A stretch of 64,000 nucleotides of DNA, taken from Dokdonella sp. Lineage in GTDB: Bacteria > Pseudomonadota > Gammaproteobacteria > Xanthomonadales > Rhodanobacteraceae. The stretch is taken from positions 310,001-374,000 of the forward strand of contig JADJQH010000008.1 of assembly GCA_016712865.1 (NCBI GenBank), given 5' to 3'. Under the pieces are notes generated by a model, which had not been told where the DNA came from, searched no databases, and was given only the letters and a program-made list of their open reading frames with translations. This document shows, one piece after another, positions 33,647 through 42,796 of the stretch. The translations under genes and the position numbers were made by a program. The stretch's first letter is position 1, and every line of letters starts with the position of its first letter.

Positions 33647-34383
33647 ACCTGCTCATTGATTTCGGCAATACGCGGCTGAAGTGGGCGCCGTGGATCGGCA
33701 GTCGGCTGGCTGAGGGTGGCGTGTTCGCACACGCCGAAGCCACATTGCCTGCGATGCTGGAACGCGAATGGGCGGGTCTGCCGCAGCCCGAACGGGTGCT
33801 GGTTGCCAGCGTGGTGAAGCCTGAGCTTGAACAGGCTCTCGAAGGTGTGGTCGCCAGTTTGTTTGCCCGCCCAACGCAATTCGTGCGCAGTCCCGTGAAT
33901 GCGCTCGGCATCGTCAATGCCTATGCGGAGCACGTGCGCTTGGGCGTGGATCGCTTTCTCGCGCTTGCCGCATTGCATGCCAAGGCCGCACGCGGCCAGA
34001 TCCTGGTCAGCTGCGGTACCGCCTTGACCCTGGATGCGTTGTGCGCCGATGGCCGTCATCTGGGCGGCTTGATTGCCCCTTCACCTCAGTTGATGCGAGA
34101 GGCGCTCGGTCGCTCCACCGCACGCACCGGCGGTGCGCGCGGCATGCTCACCGAGATCGCGGACAACACCGCCGATGCCGTGCATTCGGGCAGCGTGCTT
34201 GCGGCCGTGGCCCTGATCGAGCGGTTCCGACGCGGCGTGGAACGCAGCCTGGGATCGCCGATTGCCATGATCGGCGATGGCGGCGGCATCGATGAATTGT
34301 TGCCGCTGCTGCCTGACCTTCAGCGCGAACGGGATCTGGTGCTGCGCGGCCTCGCGCTCTGGGCCGAGCATGCGCGTGCCTGA
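33643..34383 (+). CDS. coaX: Type III pantothenate kinase
   Basis: A 246-residue ASKHA-fold kinase for the first step of coenzyme A synthesis (pantothenate to 4'-phosphopantothenate). Motifs: the N-terminal phosphate loop LLIDFGNTRLKWA, LGVDRFLALAALHA, SCGTALTLDAL and GDGGGIDELL near the end. Length is normal for CoaX. It overlaps birA (ATGA), an association common in proteobacteria (BirA-CoaX fusions exist). Confidence 0.96.
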   Translation: MNLLIDFGNTRLKWAPWIGSRLAEGGVFAHAEATLPAMLEREWAGLPQPERVLVASVVKPELEQALEGVVASLFARPTQFVRSPVNALGIVNAYAEHVRLGVDRFLALAALHAKAARGQILVSCGTALTLDALCADGRHLGGLIAPSPQLMREALGRSTARTGGARGMLTEIADNTADAVHSGSVLAAVALIERFRRGVERSLGSPIAMIGDGGGIDELLPLLPDLQRERDLVLRGLALWAEHARA

Positions 34384-34513
34384 ATGAGCGAATGGCGGCG
34401 CGGTATCGAACCGGCTGGCGACGGATTGTTGTGGATTTCCCTGTCGAGCCAGTGCGCTACGCATTAGAATCCGGAATCCCGCGAGTTCCCTGCGCTATCC
34501 CGGTCGAGTCTGG

Positions 34514-35188
34514 ATGCTGCCGAGAGTCCTGTTCCTGCTGCTGCTGGCACTCAATATCGGAGGTGCCTGCTGGATTGCATTTGCACCCGAGGAAACGCCG
34601 GCGCCCGTGCCTGCGAGCGATCCGGGGGTGACGCCCTTGGTGCTGTTGTCCGAACTGGAAGCCAACCGTGGCAGTGGCCCAGCCCAGGCAGGTGCGGCTG
34701 AGTCCGTGAGCTCATTGCCAGCCTCCGCAAACGAGCGCTGCGTCAGCGTGGGGCCGTTCCAGACCCAGTCGGACATGCGCGCAATGATGGGCTCGCTCAA
34801 GCCGAAGGTGCGGCGCATCCAGTATCGCAATGAAGTGGCAACCCAGTCGCGCGGCTACTGGGTGTACCTTGCGGCGCTCAAGTCGCGTGAAGAAGCCTTG
34901 GGCGTGGCGCGCAACCTGTCATCGCGCGGCGTGCGTGACTACTACGTGGTCACCGCAGGCGAACAGCTCAACACCATATCGCTCGGCTTGTTCCGCGAGC
35001 GTGCCAACGCGGAACGGCGCAAGTCGGAAATTGCAGCGATGGGATTTTCGCCGCAACTCATCGAGCGAACCGAACAATTGCCGGTCTACTGGATCGATTT
35101 TTCCGTGGCGGCGGATGCAGGCAGCGATTGGCAGGCTGCGATTGCAGGCGCCGCGGACCTCGAGCAACGCACGATCACCTGCTTCTGA
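34514..35188 (+). CDS. SPOR-domain membrane-anchored protein
   Basis: A 224-residue protein with an N-terminal transmembrane anchor (VLFLLLLALNIGGACWIAF, residues 5-23), a Pro/Ala/Ser-rich linker and a C-terminal segment (about 75-190) that matches the SPOR pattern: CVSVGPFQTQSDMRAMM, YWVYLAALKSREEA and TISLGLFRERANAERRKSEIAAMG. SPOR domains bind denuded glycan strands of septal peptidoglycan. It follows coaX by 130 bp, a common order in Xanthomonadales. Precise role unknown. Confidence 0.82.
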   Translation: MLPRVLFLLLLALNIGGACWIAFAPEETPAPVPASDPGVTPLVLLSELEANRGSGPAQAGAAESVSSLPASANERCVSVGPFQTQSDMRAMMGSLKPKVRRIQYRNEVATQSRGYWVYLAALKSREEALGVARNLSSRGVRDYYVVTAGEQLNTISLGLFRERANAERRKSEIAAMGFSPQLIERTEQLPVYWIDFSVAADAGSDWQAAIAGAADLEQRTITCF

Positions 35189-35259
35189 AACCGCAAGCTG
35201 CTGCACTGACGGCAGATTTTTCGCGACCTCGTGGAAGTTCCGGGTAGAATGCCGCCCGC

Positions 35260-35335
35260 GCCGGCATAGCTCAGTTGGTAGAGCAACCGCCTTGTAAGCG
35301 GTAGGTCCCCAGTTCGAATCCGGGTGTCGGCACCA
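35260..35335 (+). tRNA. tRNA-Thr (anticodon TGT)
   Basis: A 76-nt tRNA with CCA encoded. Acceptor arms GCCGGCA and TGTCGGC pair (one G-U) with discriminator A, the D arm is GCTC...GAGC, the anticodon stem ACCGC/GCGGT encloses loop CTTGTAA with anticodon TGT, and the T arm has GTTCGAATC. A possible -10 box (TAGAAT) is at 35245-35250. The convergent glycan operon ends 9 bp past the CCA. Confidence 0.97.
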
Positions 35336-35344
35336 AATCACTCT

Positions 35345-36487
35345 TCATTCGGCTTGCAGTTCGCGATACACCGCGACCGTTTCCTCGACGCAGCGCGACC
35401 AGGGAAATCCTGCGGCATGCACGAGGCCCTCACGCGCGCAACGCTGGCGCCAGGCGTCGTCTTCAAGCAATCGCCGCAAGCCCTCGCGCAGTGCATCCTC
35501 GTCCAGCGGATCGACGCACAGTGCGATGTCGCCACAGACTTCCGGCAGTGACGAAACGCTGGAGGTGAGCACCGGAATGCCGCTGGCCATGGCTTCCAGC
35601 ACCGGCAGGCCGAATCCCTCATACAGCGAAGGGAATGCAAAGGCGCGAGCGCCGGCATAGATCAGCGGCAGGTCGTCCTCGCTGACATAGCCAAGGCGGC
35701 GACTGGCGCTGCGGGCTTCCAGTGGAGCAAGGGTTTTCTCGAGTTCTGCGCTCAACCAGCCACGCGCGCCGACGATCACCAGCGGATGGCGCTTGCACAC
35801 ATCCGCCGGCAAGGCGGCATAGGCACGCGCCAGCCGAGCCAGGTTCTTGCGCGGTTCCTGGGTTGCCACCACCAGCAGGTACGCGCCGGCGACAAGTCCG
35901 TGTCGCTGCATGGCCTCGTTGATTTCATGGGGCTGACGGGGTGCAAAACGTGAATCCACGCCCAGCGGCACCACCCTCAGCTTGTGCTCGGCAACGCCGA
36001 ACGTGTCGCGGATCTCGTCGGCGATGAAGCGCGAGTCGGTGAGGATGCGGTCAGCGCGCGCAAGCGTTGCCGGCAAGCGGCGCTCGAGGAAGCGCACGCG
36101 CTCGGGCGGATGGGTTTGCGGAAAATTGAAGGCGGAAAGATCATGCACCGTGGTCACGCTCGGCCCTGCGAACGGCATCAGGATGTAGTTGGGCGTGTGC
36201 AGCAGGTAGTCCTTCAGCTTGCGCGTATGCGCGCGAAACAGCACATCGCGCAGGCTTGCATAGGTTTCCAGTGCGCGCGTCTTGAAGGGGAGGTTCTTGC
36301 GCAGGCCAGCAAACAGCTGATTCGAAGAAAGTGCCTCGGCCGGATCTTCCACCCAGCGTACCGCCGAATACAGGCGCAAGGATTCGATATCCGCATGGCG
36401 GGCCAAACCATTGGCCAACTCCAACGCGTAGCGACCGATCCCGGTCAGCGGCGCACTGATTGCATCGACATTGAAGATGACGCGCAC
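35345..36487 (-). CDS. Family 4 glycosyltransferase (mannosyltransferase-like)
   Basis: A 380-residue GT-B enzyme. The N-terminal lobe has [16 protein letters not shown] and [11 protein letters not shown]. The nucleotide-binding lobe has [11 protein letters not shown], a conserved [34 protein letters not shown] stretch with the [11 protein letters not shown] motif, and a retaining-GT Glu pair. It resembles bacterial GT4 mannosyltransferases of O-antigen and exopolysaccharide clusters, consistent with the GDP-mannose dehydratase next door. The start is GTG 36487, whose G is shared with the TAG stop of the upstream gene. It is the last gene of the operon. Confidence 0.9.
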   Translation of the reverse strand: MRVIFNVDAISAPLTGIGRYALELANGLARHADIESLRLYSAVRWVEDPAEALSSNQLFAGLRKNLPFKTRALETYASLRDVLFRAHTRKLKDYLLHTPNYILMPFAGPSVTTVHDLSAFNFPQTHPPERVRFLERRLPATLARADRILTDSRFIADEIRDTFGVAEHKLRVVPLGVDSRFAPRQPHEINEAMQRHGLVAGAYLLVVATQEPRKNLARLARAYAALPADVCKRHPLVIVGARGWLSAELEKTLAPLEARSASRRLGYVSEDDLPLIYAGARAFAFPSLYEGFGLPVLEAMASGIPVLTSSVSSLPEVCGDIALCVDPLDEDALREGLRRLLEDDAWRQRCAREGLVHAAGFPWSRCVEETVAVYRELQAE

Positions 36488-37533
36488 TAGACGGGTTGTC
36501 CCTGGCGCTCGCGGGCCATATCGGCTTCAAGCATGCGGCGGGCCAGCTCGGCCATGTCAATCCGTGGTGCAAAGCCCAGGCGCTGCCTTGCCTTGGCGGC
36601 GTTGCCGACCAACAGCGGCGCATCCACTGGTCGCAGCAGCAAGGGGTCGATGCGGATGCGGGGTTTGCCGTTGCCGCGCTCCACGGCCATTTCGTCGATG
36701 CCTTGTCCTTGCCACTCCAGGGGCATGCCGGCTGCGGCAAATGCCGCCGAGGCAAACTCGCGGATGCTCGCCGCCGCGCCGGTGGCGAGAATGAAATCGT
36801 CGCCCTTCTCGGCTTCGGCCATGGTCGCCATCGCACTCACGTATTCCGGGGCGTAGCCGAAATCGCGTTGGGCATCCAGGTTGCCGAGAGCCACTTCGGA
36901 GTCGAGTCCAAGGCGGATGCGGGCAGCGGCACGCGTGATCTTGCGCGTGACGAACGCGGCATCGCGCAGTTCCGACTCATGATTGAAAAGAATGGCGCTG
37001 CTGGCGGCAAGGCCGAAACTGGCGCGCCAACTGTGCATGGCGGCGTGCGCGACGAGCTTGGACAGACCATAGGGAGAGTCCGGCCGCAGCAGGGTGTTCT
37101 CGTCCTGCGGCACCTGTGCAGGGCTGCCGAAGATTTCTGCGCTGGAGGCGAGCACGAAATGCGCGTTGGGCGCGGCGCGGCGCATGGCCTCCAGAAGGTT
37201 GACCGTGCCGACGCCGTTGGCATGCAGGCTGCCGACAGGGTCGCGGAAGGAATCCGCGACGCGCGATTGTCCGGCCAGATGGAAGATGGCCTGTGGTGCG
37301 AATGCGGCAACCAGTTCGCGACAGGCAGCTGCATCGCCGGTGTCGAGGGCGTGGAGCTGCAATCGTGGGTGCTGGTCGATGCCCAGTTCCGCCAAGCGCC
37401 AGTTGCCACGCGGACTCGATGGCCTGTGCGTGCCGCAGACGACCACACCTTCGCCAAGCAATTGCGCGGCGAGGAAGGCGCCATCCTGGCCTCCAACTCC
37501 AGTAATCAACGCGCGTGAATAGCGGTGCCTCAT
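36487..37533 (-). CDS. gmd: GDP-mannose 4,6-dehydratase
   Basis: A 348-residue extended SDR. The NAD(P) motif TGVGGQDGAFLAAQLL (residues about 10-25) matches the TGxxGQDG form specific to GMD. Other GMD features are ASSAEIFGS, YGLSK (catalytic Tyr/Lys), ILFNHESELR, FVTRKITRAAARI and LGNLDAQRDFGYAPEYV. It would make GDP-4-keto-6-deoxymannose for a 6-deoxyhexose (rhamnose or fucose type) in a surface glycan. ATG 37533 overlaps the stop of the upstream GT2 gene (ATGA). No reductase to complete the sugar is in the window. Confidence 0.88.
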   Translation of the reverse strand: MRHRYSRALITGVGGQDGAFLAAQLLGEGVVVCGTHRPSSPRGNWRLAELGIDQHPRLQLHALDTGDAAACRELVAAFAPQAIFHLAGQSRVADSFRDPVGSLHANGVGTVNLLEAMRRAAPNAHFVLASSAEIFGSPAQVPQDENTLLRPDSPYGLSKLVAHAAMHSWRASFGLAASSAILFNHESELRDAAFVTRKITRAAARIRLGLDSEVALGNLDAQRDFGYAPEYVSAMATMAEAEKGDDFILATGAAASIREFASAAFAAAGMPLEWQGQGIDEMAVERGNGKPRIRIDPLLLRPVDAPLLVGNAAKARQRLGFAPRIDMAELARRMLEADMARERQGQPV

Positions 37534-39017
37534 GGATCGTTCTCTTCGATTGATGCGGGGATGCCCAGGCGTGCAGCCTGGGCGGCGAGCTTCCCGGCTA
37601 CAAGGCTATCCGCTGACCCTGGCAGCACGACACGTTCAATGGCATGCAGCTGCAGCCAGTGGGCGCAGCAAAGATCGTCGAAGCGGATGACGGGAACCGA
37701 TTCACGACATTCGCCATCGACAGCGACAAGGTTCATCTGCTCGCCTTGCACGTCCAGCAGCCAATGTTCGTGACTTCGATCCTGCGACCGGGAATTTTTG
37801 AGGTGCAGACAGCGCGGCAAGGGTGAACGCGAGGGCGAGCTGGACTGCGAGACGCGCAGGCGCCAGTCGAGGACGCGGCGTGCAAACGAAAACAGGGTGC
37901 GACCGACATCGGACTCGTAGTTCGGCCAGCGCTCGCGCAATACCTGCATGCCGGCCTGGCCCAAAGCCTGGCGGCGATCGCTGCCGAAGCTGAGGCTGCG
38001 CGCGTGGGCGACGTGAACGTTTCCGGCAATCAGATGGCGCCAGCCGCGGGCGCTCGCACGCTGGCAGAAATCGTTTTCCTCGCCGTAGCCCTGGGGAAAT
38101 GCGGCAACGTCGAACAAGCCCACGGCATCCAGCACCTGGCGACGGATCAACATGCAAAAGCCATTGCCGGTTGGCAGCTCCGGATAGGCATGCCCGGCAT
38201 CCTGCCATGTTGCGCGGGCCGTCTGGGCGTGGCTCCAGCCTGGCGGAAAGGGATTTTCCTGTTCGAGTTCCGGAACCGAAAATGCGCCGGCGTTGTTGGA
38301 AACCGCCGTTGCCGTGGCCACGTCCGGCGCGCTGTGCAGTGCATGGCGCAGACCGACAAGCCAGTTTGCAGCCACCTCGGTATCGGCATTGAGCAGGACC
38401 ACGTCTGCGCGGGCCGCCATCTGCATGCCGCGGTTGACCGTTGCCGTGAATCCCAGGTTGCGCGGGTTTTCGTGCAGTTCGATGCGATCCCGTGAGCGGT
38501 AGGACTCAAGCAAGGGGGCGATGGCGGGATCGGTGCTTGCATCATTGATCACGATCACCCGATACGCGCCGTTGCTGTGCTCAAGCACGGAATCAAGGCA
38601 GCGTCGCACGGCCTCGGCTGCGTTGTAGACCGGTATGACAATGGCCACTTCGCCTTGCATGGGGCATGCGTCCAATGGCAAGAGGCGCGAAGCATCGTGC
38701 AACGGGGTGATGGCGACGGGGCCATCCATGACCGGTCGCGTTCCGCAAACTCCCATCGCCACGGAAAAGGGCGCGGTGAGCGGATCATCGGAATGGTCGT
38801 TCGCGATGAGTTCTACATTGAAACGAGCCTGGCCGGACGGGGAAAACGGAATCTCCAGCGTGGCGTCATTTTCCGGTCCAGATTGCAAGTCAATGAAGCG
38901 CTGGCCGTTGATTTTGAGTTGCATGCGAAGGATCTGTCCGCTCAGCACGCGTAGCCGGCGTCCATCCCATTCGACACGAGCGTGCTGTCGAAGTGCAGTG
39001 CTGGGCATGGGTATCAC
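37530..39017 (-). CDS. Family 2 glycosyltransferase with N- and C-terminal extensions
   Basis: A 495-residue protein whose centre (about residues 120-345) is a GT-A fold: VAIVIPVYNAAEAVRRCLDS, INDASTDPAI, NLGFTATVNRGM and the metal-binding NADTEV, then PQGYGEENDFCQR. It resembles rhamnosyltransferase-like GT2 enzymes. A beta-rich N-terminal domain of about 115 residues and a C-terminal region of about 130 residues with several cysteines (HLKNSRSQDRSHEHWLLDVQ) are not assigned. It is the first gene of the operon with gmd and the GT4 gene. Confidence 0.87.
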   Translation of the reverse strand: MIPMPSTALRQHARVEWDGRRLRVLSGQILRMQLKINGQRFIDLQSGPENDATLEIPFSPSGQARFNVELIANDHSDDPLTAPFSVAMGVCGTRPVMDGPVAITPLHDASRLLPLDACPMQGEVAIVIPVYNAAEAVRRCLDSVLEHSNGAYRVIVINDASTDPAIAPLLESYRSRDRIELHENPRNLGFTATVNRGMQMAARADVVLLNADTEVAANWLVGLRHALHSAPDVATATAVSNNAGAFSVPELEQENPFPPGWSHAQTARATWQDAGHAYPELPTGNGFCMLIRRQVLDAVGLFDVAAFPQGYGEENDFCQRASARGWRHLIAGNVHVAHARSLSFGSDRRQALGQAGMQVLRERWPNYESDVGRTLFSFARRVLDWRLRVSQSSSPSRSPLPRCLHLKNSRSQDRSHEHWLLDVQGEQMNLVAVDGECRESVPVIRFDDLCCAHWLQLHAIERVVLPGSADSLVAGKLAAQAARLGIPASIEENDP

Positions 39018-39441
39018 TGAATCCGGGTGCGGGGCGACGCGCGATTACGCACGCAGTCGCATGGATATGCAAGACCGGACCGACCTTCGCGAGCCATTCG
39101 CACTGCCTCACTGTCGCGCAGTGCTGATGCCGGAAAAGGCGACACACAGTGTCAGCTTTGTGCAGATTGGGTGGCGCACTGTCCACCTCGCGTCACCCCG
39201 TCCCCAATGTGACACAGCACGCAAAATTGCGTTATGGTGGCATCGTCAGACCACAGGGACCTGACAGCGGGGGATTGCATCCGGAACAGGGGGGTTCGCC
39301 GGATGGGCAGGAGCCGGGGAAGCACAGCGCAGGCGGGATGCAGACGGCCCAGCCCCAGAAATGCGTGTTGGCAGGCTTCATGCATGTGACTGTGCAACAT
39401 TCCCGGCGATTCCGCTGCGGACACCTCGTTGGTGTACCTGA
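39018..39441. other. Divergent 424-bp regulatory gap
   Basis: A non-coding region between the glycan operon (minus) and the TonB-like gene (plus). It contains a small palindrome gacac-aca-gtgtc (39141-39153), the AT-centred palindrome acgcaa-aa-ttgcgt (39219-39232) and a hairpin gcatccgg...ccggatg (about 39276-39305). These may be operators or leader structure; I recognise no known riboswitch. Confidence 0.5.
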
Positions 39442-40488
39442 ATGTCCGACTCGCCAACCACGGAGCGTCTGCCTGAAATGAATACATCCCTGATCCGTTC
39501 GCGTAACGCACGCGGCTCCGCAACACCCATCATCATCGTTGTCATCGTATTGCTGGCCGCCGCAGCCGCCGGTGCCTGGTGGTACATGAACCGGGGCGCA
39601 GGCACGGCAACGACGGCGACGCCCGCCGCCACCACTGCCCCGGCTACCGCCACCAGTGCCGAACCCTTGCCGACGGTATCCCCGGCAGTGGAAGAGCTGA
39701 GCATTGACCAACTGTATCGCGAGGCGCGCTCCGCCATGGCGGAACAGCGCATGGTCATGCCTGCCGGAAACAATGCACTCGAGTACTACCTGGCCATCCT
39801 GCAGAAGGATGCAACCAACGCGGGTGCAATGGATGCATTGCGTGAGCTGTTTCCATTCGCCAGCGGAACCGCCGAGCAACAAATCGACCAGGGCAATCTG
39901 GAAGAGGCCACCCGCATCATCGATTCGTTGGCCAAGGCCGATTCCAGCAACTACACGCTGACCATCCTGCGCAGCAAGATCGAGGCAAAGCGCAAGTCCA
40001 TCGATCAGCAAGCCGCTGCGGAAGCCGCCGCAGCTGCCGCGGCTGCGGTGCCCAAGCCTCCTGTTGATACTGCGCTGGCACCGTCCACCGTAACCCCGGT
40101 GACAGCCAGCGAAACGACACCTTCGCCCACCGCAACGGCGGATACGGCGCCAGCCCAGCCGGTTGCCAGCCAACCGGAACCGACGCCCGCTGCTGCGGCG
40201 GCTCCGCAAGGCATTTCGCGCGACGTGGAAATCGTCACTCCGGTTGCGCCCACCTATCCGAGCCAGGCCGCGCGCAATCGCGACGAGGGTTGGGTCGAAG
40301 TCGAATTCACGGTGACCGCGGAAGGTGCCGTGGTTGGTGCCAAAGTGGTGGCCTCCGATCCGCCGCGAACCTTTGATCGCGAGGCTGTCCGTTCCATTGA
40401 GCGCACGAAGTTCAATCCGCGCATGGAGAACGGCGTTGCGGTAACCGCCACGGTGCGGCGTCGTATTGAATTCAAGCTCGGCAATTGA
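39442..40488 (+). CDS. TonB-family energy transducer
   Basis: A 348-residue protein. A transmembrane anchor (PIIIVVIVLLAAAAAGAWWY) near the N-terminus is followed by Ala/Thr-rich linkers, a helical middle with a tetratricopeptide-like character (LYREARSAMAEQRMV ... IIDSLAKADSSNYTLTILRSKIEAKRKSI), a Pro/Thr/Ala stretch and a C-terminal TonB domain (about residues 265-348: PVAPTYPSQAARNRDEGWVEVEF, KVVASDPPRTFDREAVRSIERTKFNP). TonB links the ExbBD motor to outer-membrane receptors; with no exbBD nearby and an extra middle domain, it may serve another envelope role. ATG 39478 is an alternative start giving MNTSLIRS. A terminator follows. Confidence 0.85.
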   Translation: MSDSPTTERLPEMNTSLIRSRNARGSATPIIIVVIVLLAAAAAGAWWYMNRGAGTATTATPAATTAPATATSAEPLPTVSPAVEELSIDQLYREARSAMAEQRMVMPAGNNALEYYLAILQKDATNAGAMDALRELFPFASGTAEQQIDQGNLEEATRIIDSLAKADSSNYTLTILRSKIEAKRKSIDQQAAAEAAAAAAAAVPKPPVDTALAPSTVTPVTASETTPSPTATADTAPAQPVASQPEPTPAAAAAPQGISRDVEIVTPVAPTYPSQAARNRDEGWVEVEFTVTAEGAVVGAKVVASDPPRTFDREAVRSIERTKFNPRMENGVAVTATVRRRIEFKLGN

Positions 40489-40540
40489 TGCCTGACCGGG
40501 TGCTGGCGAGCTTGCTGGCCAGCACCTGGATGGTTGATTG

Positions 40541-40570
40541 AAAAACGCGCGTCCTGCGCGTTTTTCTTTT
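40541..40570 (+). terminator. Intrinsic terminator of the TonB-like gene
   Basis: A perfect 10-bp stem aaaaacgcgc/gcgcgttttt with loop gtcct runs straight into a T-rich tail (tttttctttt). A second, GC-rich hairpin (ggtgctggc...gccagcacc, 40499-40527) lies just before it. Confidence 0.92.
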
Positions 40571-40695
40571 GCGGACAGGCGCTCGTCGGCGCGGATTCAA
40601 ACCACTCTGCTTGCGTGCCTGATTGGGTTTCGCCGCAAGCTTGCGCCACCAAACTGCGACCGGCGGCTCTGCAACAGCCTGCGCCGGGTGCCGGA

Positions 40696-41322
40696 TCAAC
40701 GGGTGAAGTTCTGTCGCAGCTGGAATACCAGCTCCACGTCTGGCGCTACACTGGATCGTGCCCGGCCCAGATGCAGGACCTTGTCTGCTGCGGCCTCGTG
40801 TTGCAAACCGGCCAGGCTCGTAGCGAGTTGTCCGGCGAGATCCACCAGGACCAGCAGACCCAGCCCCCTGACACTCGGTGTTTCTGCCTTGACGGCCACG
40901 CTCAATTGCTGGATGGCTTCATTGCGGGCCTGCAATGAGCGCAAGGGAAAGCGATACGGACTGAATGGCCACCACGAGCTGCGGACACGATGCAACACGT
41001 CCCGCCTGAACAGGCTTTCCAGCAAGTGAATGGCCAGTGGATGCAGTCGAGCAACCATGAGGTCGATGGCGGCAGCAATCGGCAACCCGTTGGTGGGGCC
41101 ACTCAGCACATGGGCGGCCGCCTCCAGTTGCGGATGGGTAGTCGGCAGCTTGCCATCGACGGCCACATGCTGCTTGTTGAAGCGCAGTCGCTTCTGCTCA
41201 TACAAATCGAGCAGCAATCCTGCGGCAGCCAAGGCGTCCATGTCGGCATGGCTGCGCCCCAACTCGAATTCCCCGCGTTGCGGGTTGATGCACAGGAGTA
41301 CCAGTTGTTCCGCGATCAGCAC
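40696..41322 (-). CDS. GOLPH3/VPS74-like (GPP34 domain) protein
   Basis: A 208-residue protein matching the GPP34/GOLPH3 family: LIAEQLVLLCINPQRGEFEL at the N-terminus, AGLLLDLYEQKRLRFNKQHV, then a hydrophobic helix-rich centre and PFSPYRFPLRSLQARNEAI. In eukaryotes the fold binds phosphatidylinositol-4-phosphate and Golgi enzymes; bacterial members are mostly uncharacterised, best known from actinobacteria. The start is GTG 41322, supported by AAGGAGG six bases ahead; a longer ATG start would lack this. It is monocistronic and convergent with the TonB-like gene. Confidence 0.8.
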   Translation of the reverse strand: MLIAEQLVLLCINPQRGEFELGRSHADMDALAAAGLLLDLYEQKRLRFNKQHVAVDGKLPTTHPQLEAAAHVLSGPTNGLPIAAAIDLMVARLHPLAIHLLESLFRRDVLHRVRSSWWPFSPYRFPLRSLQARNEAIQQLSVAVKAETPSVRGLGLLVLVDLAGQLATSLAGLQHEAAADKVLHLGRARSSVAPDVELVFQLRQNFTR

Positions 41323-41328
41323 GCTCTG

Positions 41329-41335
41329 CCTCCTT
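41329..41335 (-). promoter_or_regulatory. Ribosome-binding site fixing the GTG start of the GPP34 gene
   Basis: On the minus strand AAGGAGG, a full anti-Shine-Dalgarno complement, lies six bases before GTG 41322. It decides the start codon. Confidence 0.85.
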
Positions 41336-41466
41336 GCAACGGCTCGACAGTCGTCGCACCCAGTGACACCCAAGACATGGACGGTGCAAGGACCGCATGG
41401 TAGCGCGAGCAGGAACCGCTGACGATCCTGTCAGGTAGCCCGACACACGCTGCAACAGGTCAGGGC

Positions 41467-42747
41467 CTATCCGGCATCGCCCGCCTGCTGGCGCGTGCGG
41501 CCAGCCTTGTCGAGGCCTGCCCAGTCAACCGCGGGCAGGTCCAGATAACGATCCATCAGCATGGGTAGCAAGCCGGCAGGAGCCGCTGATTCACAGTTCC
41601 ACAACATGACCAGGCCAAATCGGCGTTTGGGCAGGAATCCAATCATGGCTCGATACCCTTGCACTGCACCCGCATGGAACACCAGTTGCTCATCGTCATA
41701 CTGATAAATGCGCCATCCGAGCGCGTACTGGGCATCAACAAGGCGCTCGCGTCGCCAAGGGGTCGACCTGAGGTCGCCCGGGGTTTCAACCTGGGGCGAA
41801 TGCAGGGTCTGCAGCAGTTGCTCGGGCAATACCTCGGGGCGTCCACCCATCTGCGCAATCAGCCATTGCTCCATGTCGCGCAGGCTGGCGTTGGCGCCGG
41901 CCGCCGGCGGCATGCGGTAATAGGTTTCCTTGGGTTCGAACGCGGTCCAGTCGCCGCGCACACGACGGTGGGGTTTGGCCCAATGTGCCGACTGCTCCAG
42001 ACCGTCGCGCCCATAGGTTGCCGAGTTCATGCCGAGTGGATGGAAGACGCGCTTCTCCACCTCGTGGCTGAAGAAATTGCCGGTGACGGCAAAGGTGACA
42101 TCACCGATCAGGCTGAACGCGACATTCTGGTAGGCATAGCACTCGCCAACCGGACAGGTCAGTGGAATCTCGCCCAGACGCGCAGCCAGCAGGGGATAGG
42201 GTTCGTCCTGTTCGAGCAGGCGATCGTAGGTGTTGTGCGGCAGGCCGACGCGGTGGCTGAGAATGTCGGCAATCGTCAGCTTGCCGCTGCTGACATCGTC
42301 GGCAAGCTTGAATGTCGGCAACAGCGAAGCAACCGGCGTGTCCCAGTGCAAGCGTCCGTCACGAACCAGCATCGCGCTCAGGGTGGTTGCAAACGCCTTG
42401 GACAGCGAAGCCAGTCGGAACACCGTATTTGCGCTCACGGCCTCCCCGGTGGAGGAGTCGGCAAGACCGATGCCGCGCTCCAGCAGGACCTGGTCATTCT
42501 CGACCACGGCAATCGCCAGTCCCGCCACATTCCCGGACGCGTCGATACGATCGACCCATGCATCCAGGGATGCAACAGCGCGTGCTGCCTCGTTCGAGGC
42601 GGAATCCGCCTTCAACGGCACGTTGAATTCTGGCTGGGGCGCAGCATCCGCGATTGCCCAGGCAGGTGCGAGAAGCAAGGCGATGCAGCACAACAAGGTG
42701 TGAATGCGGGTGTTCACGCGGGTGGCCGGGAGAATCGTCGGGGGCAT
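41467..42747 (-). CDS. Class C beta-lactamase-family serine hydrolase
   Basis: A 426-residue exported serine hydrolase. A signal peptide (HTLLCCIALLLAPAWAIA) follows a ten-residue lead. The three penicillin-binding/AmpC motifs are present: Ser-x-x-Lys in RLASLSKAFATTLS, Tyr-x-Asn in YAYQNVAFSLIG and His-x-Gly in VFHAGAVQG. Such proteins include esterases, D-aminopeptidases and peptidoglycan-active enzymes, and few are true beta-lactamases. ATG 42747 is used; GTG 42717 (VNTRIHTLL) would give a shorter signal peptide. It diverges from lemA with only 49 bp between the starts. Confidence 0.9.
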   Translation of the reverse strand: MPPTILPATRVNTRIHTLLCCIALLLAPAWAIADAAPQPEFNVPLKADSASNEAARAVASLDAWVDRIDASGNVAGLAIAVVENDQVLLERGIGLADSSTGEAVSANTVFRLASLSKAFATTLSAMLVRDGRLHWDTPVASLLPTFKLADDVSSGKLTIADILSHRVGLPHNTYDRLLEQDEPYPLLAARLGEIPLTCPVGECYAYQNVAFSLIGDVTFAVTGNFFSHEVEKRVFHPLGMNSATYGRDGLEQSAHWAKPHRRVRGDWTAFEPKETYYRMPPAAGANASLRDMEQWLIAQMGGRPEVLPEQLLQTLHSPQVETPGDLRSTPWRRERLVDAQYALGWRIYQYDDEQLVFHAGAVQGYRAMIGFLPKRRFGLVMLWNCESAAPAGLLPMLMDRYLDLPAVDWAGLDKAGRTRQQAGDAG

Positions 42748-42796
42748 GCTATTCTGGAAATCATACGGTGCATTGCGCGCAAATGCAGAGGAATCC

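Noticed and set aside
39141..39232. Riboswitch upstream of the TonB-like gene
   Set aside because: Only small palindromes are seen; the cobalamin, TPP, glycine and GEMM core motifs are not present.
40499..40527. GC-rich hairpin before the TonB terminator as a second terminator
   Set aside because: No T-run follows it; the next hairpin at 40541-40570 is the clear terminator.
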